Positions 6,946 through 10,311 of a DNA stretch of 10,311 nucleotides are shown here, in pieces. The notes beneath the pieces are model-generated. The model made no database searches and was not told the DNA's origin. It was given only the letters and a program-made list of their open reading frames with translations. Numbering within the stretch: position 1 is the first letter of the stretch; each line of letters starts with the position of its first letter. The DNA is taken from assembly GCA_018065295.1 (NCBI GenBank), contig JAGHTQ010000074.1, positions 1-10,311 of the forward strand, read 5' to 3'. Both the position numbers and the translations under genes were made by a program. This stretch comes from Candidatus Colimonas fimequi. GTDB taxonomy: Bacteria; Bacillota; Clostridia; Peptostreptococcales; Anaerovoracaceae.

Positions 6946-7774
6946 TCATTTCCTCTTTCTTGCATGGCAGTGAATCTTGTTTTCTGTTCTTCTTGTTTTT
7001 GTTATAGATCATCTCAAGACCTTCGAGTGTGAGCATCTTGTCAACGTAATCAATACAATCTGATCCCTTAGCGATCATTGATGCCAATCCGCCTGTAGCA
7101 ACAACCTTAACTTCTGCGTCAGGCTGTCCACAGTAATCTCTCAGTTCCTTCTTCATCTTCTTGACGATGAACTCAACCATTCCCATATGGCCATATACAA
7201 GACCAGACTGCATACTTGTAATAGTATTTCTGCAGATAACGTGTCCTGGTTCTTCCAGTTCTACCTTAGGAAGCTTAGATGTCTTCTCGAAGAGTGCTTC
7301 TGAAGAAATCTTAAGTCCAGGAGCGATTGTTCCGCCGATATACTCGGCCTTGTCTGTAATTGCACAGAATGTTGTTGCTGTACCAAGGTCGATTACGATA
7401 AGTAATCCGCCGTACTTAGCGTGTGCTGCAACAGCATTAACGATTCTGTCTGCACCCACCTGCTTAGGGTTATCGTACTTGACTACAAGTCCAGTTTTGA
7501 TTCCCGGGCCGATTACGATCGGTTTCTTGTGAAAATACTTCATGCTCAGATGCTGAAGTGTGTACAGTACTGATGGTACAACAGTTGAAATAATAACGTC
7601 ATCGACGTCGGCTATATCTAAGCCTTCGTACTTAAAGAGCTGGCTAACAATCATTCCGTATTCATCGGCGCTCTTGTTATTGTCAGTTTCCAGTCTCCAG
7701 TTAGTAATGAGTTTGCCGTCCTTAAATACACCAAGGACGATGTTTGAATTTCCTACATCGAATGCCAGTAGCAT
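6938..7774 (-). CDS. coaX: Type III pantothenate kinase
   Basis: Phosphorylates pantothenate to 4'-phosphopantothenate, the first committed step of CoA synthesis, in the cytoplasm. The 278-aa protein has the ASKHA-fold signatures: DVGNSN phosphate loop (6-11), GADR (107-110) with the probable catalytic Asp109, DLGTATTF (129-136), GGTIAPG (147-153) and VATGGLA near the C-terminal domain. Type III enzymes need a monovalent cation and are not inhibited by CoA. AAGGAG lies 7 nt before the ATG. The protein is about 20 residues longer than usual because of a lysine-rich polar tail (about 258-278), whose coding DNA also carries the dusB ribosome site and start. The upstream gap of 126 nt holds a hairpin and a TATAAT box, so this gene probably begins its own operon with dusB. 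Confidence 0.95.
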   Translation of the reverse strand: MLLAFDVGNSNIVLGVFKDGKLITNWRLETDNNKSADEYGMIVSQLFKYEGLDIADVDDVIISTVVPSVLYTLQHLSMKYFHKKPIVIGPGIKTGLVVKYDNPKQVGADRIVNAVAAHAKYGGLLIVIDLGTATTFCAITDKAEYIGGTIAPGLKISSEALFEKTSKLPKVELEEPGHVICRNTITSMQSGLVYGHMGMVEFIVKKMKKELRDYCGQPDAEVKVVATGGLASMIAKGSDCIDYVDKMLTLEGLEMIYNKNKKNRKQDSLPCKKEEMND

Positions 7775-7839
7775 GGTTCTTCTCCTTTTGCTCTGATTAT
7801 GATTCTTCTGTGAGTGATATTTGATTGTTTATATAGATA

Positions 7840-7863
7840 TGGGCGGTTTGTGAAAACCGCCCA
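7840..7863 (-). terminator. GC-rich hairpin between biotin carrier gene and coaX
   Basis: A 10-bp perfect stem (TGGGCGGTTT / AAACCGCCCA) with a 4-nt loop, 37 nt beyond the biotin-carrier stop. No real T-run follows on either strand (ATATCTATAT on the minus side), so a classic intrinsic terminator is doubtful. It may be a weak terminator, an mRNA 3'-end stabiliser for the decarboxylase transcript, or a 5' leader hairpin for coaX. Confidence 0.45.
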
Positions 7864-7864
7864 C

Positions 7865-7873
7865 ATTATATCA
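7865..7873 (-). promoter_or_regulatory. Putative extended -10 promoter for coaX-dusB
   Basis: The minus strand reads TGATATAATG, an extended -10 identical over 10 nt to the box upstream of the D-Asp ligase gene. No good -35 is seen at 17 nt. It lies about 90 nt upstream of the coaX start and directly abuts the hairpin at 7840-7863. Confidence 0.5.
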
Positions 7874-7900
7874 TATTATTAATCCAAAATACTTCTATAA

Positions 7901-8296
7901 CTACTTAAGAGTTACCAGAACGTCGCCTGAGTTAACAGCTGCGCCCTTAGCTGCAGGAATTGTATCAACTGTACCAGCTGCTGGAGCCTGAATTTCGTTT
8001 TCCATCTTCATTGCTTCGAGGATTACGAGAACGTCGCCAGCGTTTACTGCCTGACCTGGAGTTACCTTAACGTCCAGAACTGTACCAGGCATTGGTGCTG
8101 TTACTGATGTTGCGCCAGCTGCTGGAGCTGGTGCTGCTGCAGGTGCTGGAGCAGGAGCTGGTGCTGCTGCTGGAGCTGGTGCTGCAGGTGCTGCTGCTGG
8201 AGCTGGTGCAGGTGCTGCTGATGGAGCTGCGCCGCCAACTTCTTCTACTTCTACTGCGTATACTGTTCCGTTAACAGTGATATTATACTTCTTCAT
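7901..8296 (-). CDS. mmdC: Biotin carboxyl carrier subunit of the decarboxylase
   Basis: A 131-aa carrier that shuttles CO2 as carboxybiotin from the carboxyltransferase to the membrane decarboxylase. It begins with a short beta-rich segment (MKKYNITVNGTVYAVEVEEV), continues through a flexible linker of almost only Ala and Pro (about 23-61), and ends in a biotinyl/lipoyl domain of about 70 residues with the EAMKMEN motif; Lys97 is the biotinylation site. I chose the ATG at 8296 because AAAGGA lies 10 nt upstream and the product starts like family members; an ATG at 8305 would add three residues but sits 1 nt from that site. It follows the OadG-type subunit after 37 nt. In the glutaconyl-CoA enzyme the equivalent is the gamma subunit. 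GCT/GCA repeats encoding the linker are slippage-prone. Confidence 0.92.
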   Translation of the reverse strand: MKKYNITVNGTVYAVEVEEVGGAAPSAAPAPAPAAAPAAPAPAAAPAPAPAPAAAPAPAAGATSVTAPMPGTVLDVKVTPGQAVNAGDVLVILEAMKMENEIQAPAAGTVDTIPAAKGAAVNSGDVLVTLK

Positions 8297-8306
8297 TTTT
8301 ATCATT

Positions 8307-8312
8307 TCCTTT
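8307..8312 (-). promoter_or_regulatory. Ribosome binding site deciding the biotin carrier start
   Basis: AAAGGA on the minus strand, 10 nt before the ATG at 8296 and only 1 nt before the alternative ATG at 8305. The spacing favours the downstream start. Confidence 0.65.
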
Positions 8313-8333
8313 CGATTATTCTAAGGTTAGTTC

Positions 8334-8732
8334 TTAAAACTTTCTGCTGTCAATCACTTCTGCTCTAGCTGCGTTGCTCCAGATAGTAGTTTCGCCTGAT
8401 ACACGAACTATCTTTCTTACAACGAGAGGCTTAGCACCGCCAGCTCCCTGGTATGCTGCTACTGCTGCTGCGATTACAGCTGCAATTACGTCAGCATCAT
8501 CTGAAGCTTCTGGTTCAGCTACTGGTGCTGGAGCCGCTGGAGCTGGTGCAGGCTTCTTCTCAGCAAGGTTCATTGCCTTACCCATGATTGTGATGAAAGC
8601 CCACAGGATGCACAGTACCAGGAATGTGATACCGATACCCATGATCATTGTGATTGTTGAACCCAGCATCTTCTCGCCGAAGCTAAGGCTATGCATAGTT
8701 TCTGGATTCGCGAATATTTCCATTAAGCTCAC
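8334..8732 (-). CDS. mmdD: OadG/MmdD-type small membrane subunit of sodium-pump decarboxylase
   Basis: A 132-aa single-span membrane protein. It has a short N-terminus, one hydrophobic helix (about 23-50, GSTITMIMGIGITFLVLCIL), a Lys/Pro/Ala linker (about 58-75), a second Ala-rich stretch (81-94) and a C-terminal tail with IWSNAARAEVIDSR resembling the OadG/GcdD terminus. In this family the subunit anchors the soluble carboxyltransferase to the membrane beta subunit and helps complex assembly. Translation starts at GTG: AGGAGG lies 7 nt before it and overlaps the stop codon of the alpha gene, whereas the next ATG (8723) is too far away. It lies 11 nt after the alpha gene, so coupling is likely. 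Its presence is the best local evidence for a membrane pump rather than a soluble carboxylase. MmdD versus OadG or GcdD naming rests on the neighbour. Confidence 0.85.
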   Translation of the reverse strand: MSLMEIFANPETMHSLSFGEKMLGSTITMIMGIGITFLVLCILWAFITIMGKAMNLAEKKPAPAPAAPAPVAEPEASDDADVIAAVIAAAVAAYQGAGGAKPLVVRKIVRVSGETTIWSNAARAEVIDSRKF

Positions 8733-8739
8733 AATGCCA

Positions 8740-8745
8740 CCTCCT
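8740..8745 (-). promoter_or_regulatory. Ribosome binding site supporting a GTG start
   Basis: A perfect AGGAGG on the minus strand, 7 nt before GTG at 8732 and overlapping the alpha-subunit stop codon (8744-8746). It supports the non-ATG start and stop-to-start translational coupling. Confidence 0.8.
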
Positions 8746-10291
8746 AAAGTGGAATATTACCGTGCTTCTTAGCTGGTAATGATTCTCTCTTAGTTGCTAA
8801 CATATCCAGCGCACTGATTACTCTCTGTCTTGTTGTAGCTGGTTCGATAACGTCATCTACATAACCAAGACCTGCTGCAACGTATGGGTTGTTGAATGCT
8901 TCTTCGTATTCAGCAACCTTCTCAGCTCTTACTGTGTTAGGATCTGCAGCTTCCTTGATTTCCTTCTTAACTGATGAAATGATGTTTACAGCGCCTGAAG
9001 CACCCATTACAGCGATCTGTGCTGATGGCCATGCCATTACCATGTCAGCTCCCAGTTCCTTGTTACACATACCGATGTAAGCACCGCCGTATGCCTTTCT
9101 CAGGATAACTGTAATCTTAGGTACTGTTGCTTCGCAGTATGCATAAAGCATCTTAGCGCCGTGTCTGATGATACCACCGTGTTCCTGAGCAGTTCCTGGC
9201 AGGAATCCTGGTACATCTTCGATAGTCAGAAGAGGAATGTTGAAGCAGTCACATCTTCTGATGAATCTTGCAGCCTTATCTGAAGCGTTGATGTCGAGGC
9301 ATCCTGCGCTGAACTTAGGCTGGTTAGCGATAACACCAACAGTCTGTCCCTGCATTCTGATGAAGCAAGTAACGATGTTCTTAGCATAGTGTGGCATTAC
9401 GTCAAGAAGCTGACCGTTATCAGCGATAGCCTTGATTACTGCGTACATGTCGTATGCCTTGTTAGGGTTATCTGGAATAATTTCGTTGAGCTCATAGCTC
9501 ATTCTATTGAAGTCATCACCTGTAGCGTATACAGGAGCCGTCTCCATGTTGTTTGATGGCAGATATGTTAACAGTTCTCTTACCTGCATCAGAGTGTCAG
9601 CGTCGTCCTTGCCGATGAAGTGTGCTACACCACTGATTGTGTTGTGAGTCATACCACCACCGAGAGCTTCAGCTGTTACTTCTTCACCAGTTACTGTCTT
9701 GATTACGGCTGGACCAGTGATGAACATCTGGCTTGTCTTGTCAACCATGAATACGAAGTCAGTGATTGCTGGTGAGTATACAGCACCACCTGCGCAAGGT
9801 CCCATGATTACTGAGATCTGTGGGATAACGCCTGATGAGATTGTGTTATTGTGGAAGATCTTGCCGAAACCTGAAAGTGCAGCAACGCCTTCTTCTACTC
9901 TAGCACCACCTGAGTCCTGAAGTCCAACGATAGGAGCTCCCATCTTAAGAGCCATACCCTGAACCTTAACGATCTTTTCTGCATGGTATTCACCCAGTGA
10001 ACCACCACTTACTGTGAAGTCCTGTGCGAATGCGAATACCAGTCTGCCGTCAATCTGTCCGTAGCCTGTTACAACACCATCACTTGGCAGGTCCTTACCA
10101 GCCATGTCGAAGTTAACACATCTGTGCTTAACGAAAGTGTCGATTTCTACGAAGCTATCCTTATCAAAAAGAATGTCCAGTCTTTCTCTTGCAGTCAGCT
10201 TGCCTCTTGCATGCTGTGCATCAATTCTTTTCTGTCCTCCGCCTAAAAGCAGTGCTGCTTTTTTCTCGCGGAGAAGTTCAAGCTTATTCAT
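8744..10291 (-). CDS. mmdA: Methylmalonyl-CoA decarboxylase alpha subunit (biotin-dependent carboxyltransferase)
   Basis: A 515-aa cytoplasmic carboxyltransferase that moves the carboxyl group from an acyl-CoA, probably (S)-methylmalonyl-CoA, to protein-bound biotin. It has the two crotonase-like halves of the family. N-terminal half: ARGKLTARERLD (28-39), FAQDFTVSGGSLGE (88-101), DSGGARVEEG (126-135) and MGPCAGGAVYSPA (163-175), which forms an oxyanion hole. C-terminal half: IEDVPGFLPGT (357-367), RKAYGGAYIGM (398-408) and ASGAVNII (431-438). Length and motifs fit the MmdA/PccB group (about 510 aa), not the longer glutaconyl-CoA decarboxylase alpha (about 587 aa). GGGAGG lies 7 nt before the ATG; only 20 nt further are visible, so the promoter is outside. 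Co-location with the OadG-type and biotin subunits favours the Na+-pumping decarboxylase over propionyl-CoA carboxylase or transcarboxylase, but substrate is not proven. Confidence 0.92.
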   Translation of the reverse strand: MNKLELLREKKAALLLGGGQKRIDAQHARGKLTARERLDILFDKDSFVEIDTFVKHRCVNFDMAGKDLPSDGVVTGYGQIDGRLVFAFAQDFTVSGGSLGEYHAEKIVKVQGMALKMGAPIVGLQDSGGARVEEGVAALSGFGKIFHNNTISSGVIPQISVIMGPCAGGAVYSPAITDFVFMVDKTSQMFITGPAVIKTVTGEEVTAEALGGGMTHNTISGVAHFIGKDDADTLMQVRELLTYLPSNNMETAPVYATGDDFNRMSYELNEIIPDNPNKAYDMYAVIKAIADNGQLLDVMPHYAKNIVTCFIRMQGQTVGVIANQPKFSAGCLDINASDKAARFIRRCDCFNIPLLTIEDVPGFLPGTAQEHGGIIRHGAKMLYAYCEATVPKITVILRKAYGGAYIGMCNKELGADMVMAWPSAQIAVMGASGAVNIISSVKKEIKEAADPNTVRAEKVAEYEEAFNNPYVAAGLGYVDDVIEPATTRQRVISALDMLATKRESLPAKKHGNIPL

Positions 10292-10311
10292 TATGCTTCC
10301 TCCCTTAAAAA

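Noticed and set aside
6578..6973. Plus-strand 131-codon ORF
   Set aside because: Antisense to dusB, whose motifs are intact; no supporting start signal or family resemblance.
8092..8274. Plus-strand 60-codon leucine-rich ORF resembling a membrane peptide
   Set aside because: It is the antisense of the Ala/Pro linker of the biotin carrier; the Leu run is a by-product of GCT/CTG repeats and there is no ribosome site.
8374..8772. Plus-strand 132-codon ORF
   Set aside because: Antisense to the OadG-type subunit and the end of the alpha gene; composition mirrors their Ala/Pro codons.

Overview
The window looks like chromosomal DNA from a strictly anaerobic, low-to-moderate-GC Firmicute, probably clostridial. 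This is inferred from gene content: an [FeFe] hydrogenase with a flavoprotein partner, a biotin-dependent sodium-pump type decarboxylase, and a D-aspartate ligase/aspartate racemase pair expected in a Gram-positive wall. Strong Shine-Dalgarno sequences and Firmicute-style gene pairs (coaX-dusB) fit. I cannot name the genus. Every gene I can support lies on the minus strand, so transcription runs from high to low coordinates.

Layout in transcription order. (1) 10291-7901: three genes of a methylmalonyl-CoA (or related acyl-CoA) decarboxylase: the carboxyltransferase alpha subunit, a small OadG-type membrane subunit with a GTG start, and a biotin carrier with a Pro/Ala linker. The membrane beta subunit that normally completes the pump does not follow. 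(2) 7774-5968: coaX (type III pantothenate kinase) and dusB (tRNA-dihydrouridine synthase), overlapping by 8 nt. (3) 5782-2208: a two-gene hydrogenase operon. A 619-aa flavoprotein fuses a NuoF-type 4Fe-4S domain to a GltD/NfnB-like NADP(H) oxidoreductase and overlaps by 7 nt a complete 573-aa HydA with all H-cluster and accessory Fe-S ligands. (4) 2003-1: an ATP-grasp ligase resembling D-aspartate ligase, then an aspartate racemase cut by the window edge a few residues before its expected end.

The units fit together as anaerobic energy and wall metabolism. The decarboxylase would couple acyl-CoA decarboxylation to sodium export, the hydrogenase would exchange electrons between NADP(H), possibly ferredoxin, and H2, coaX supplies CoA, and the racemase/ligase pair would make D-Asp and attach it to the peptidoglycan precursor as a cross-bridge.

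The three longer intergenic gaps (7775-7900, 5783-5967, 2004-2207) share one design: on the minus strand a TATAATG box is followed within 1-2 nt by a GGG-starting hairpin, then a leader of roughly 60-145 nt before the next gene. The hairpins may be terminators for the upstream operon, 5' leader structures for the downstream one, or both. The hydrogenase leader also carries a perfect 10-bp inverted repeat, and the D-Asp ligase leader a 10-bp tandem repeat. No tRNA, rRNA, CRISPR, IS element or recognised riboswitch was seen. No gene-free stretch exceeds 300 bases. The most distinctive content is the NuoF-GltD/HydA hydrogenase pair; I do not see evidence for a wholly new system.
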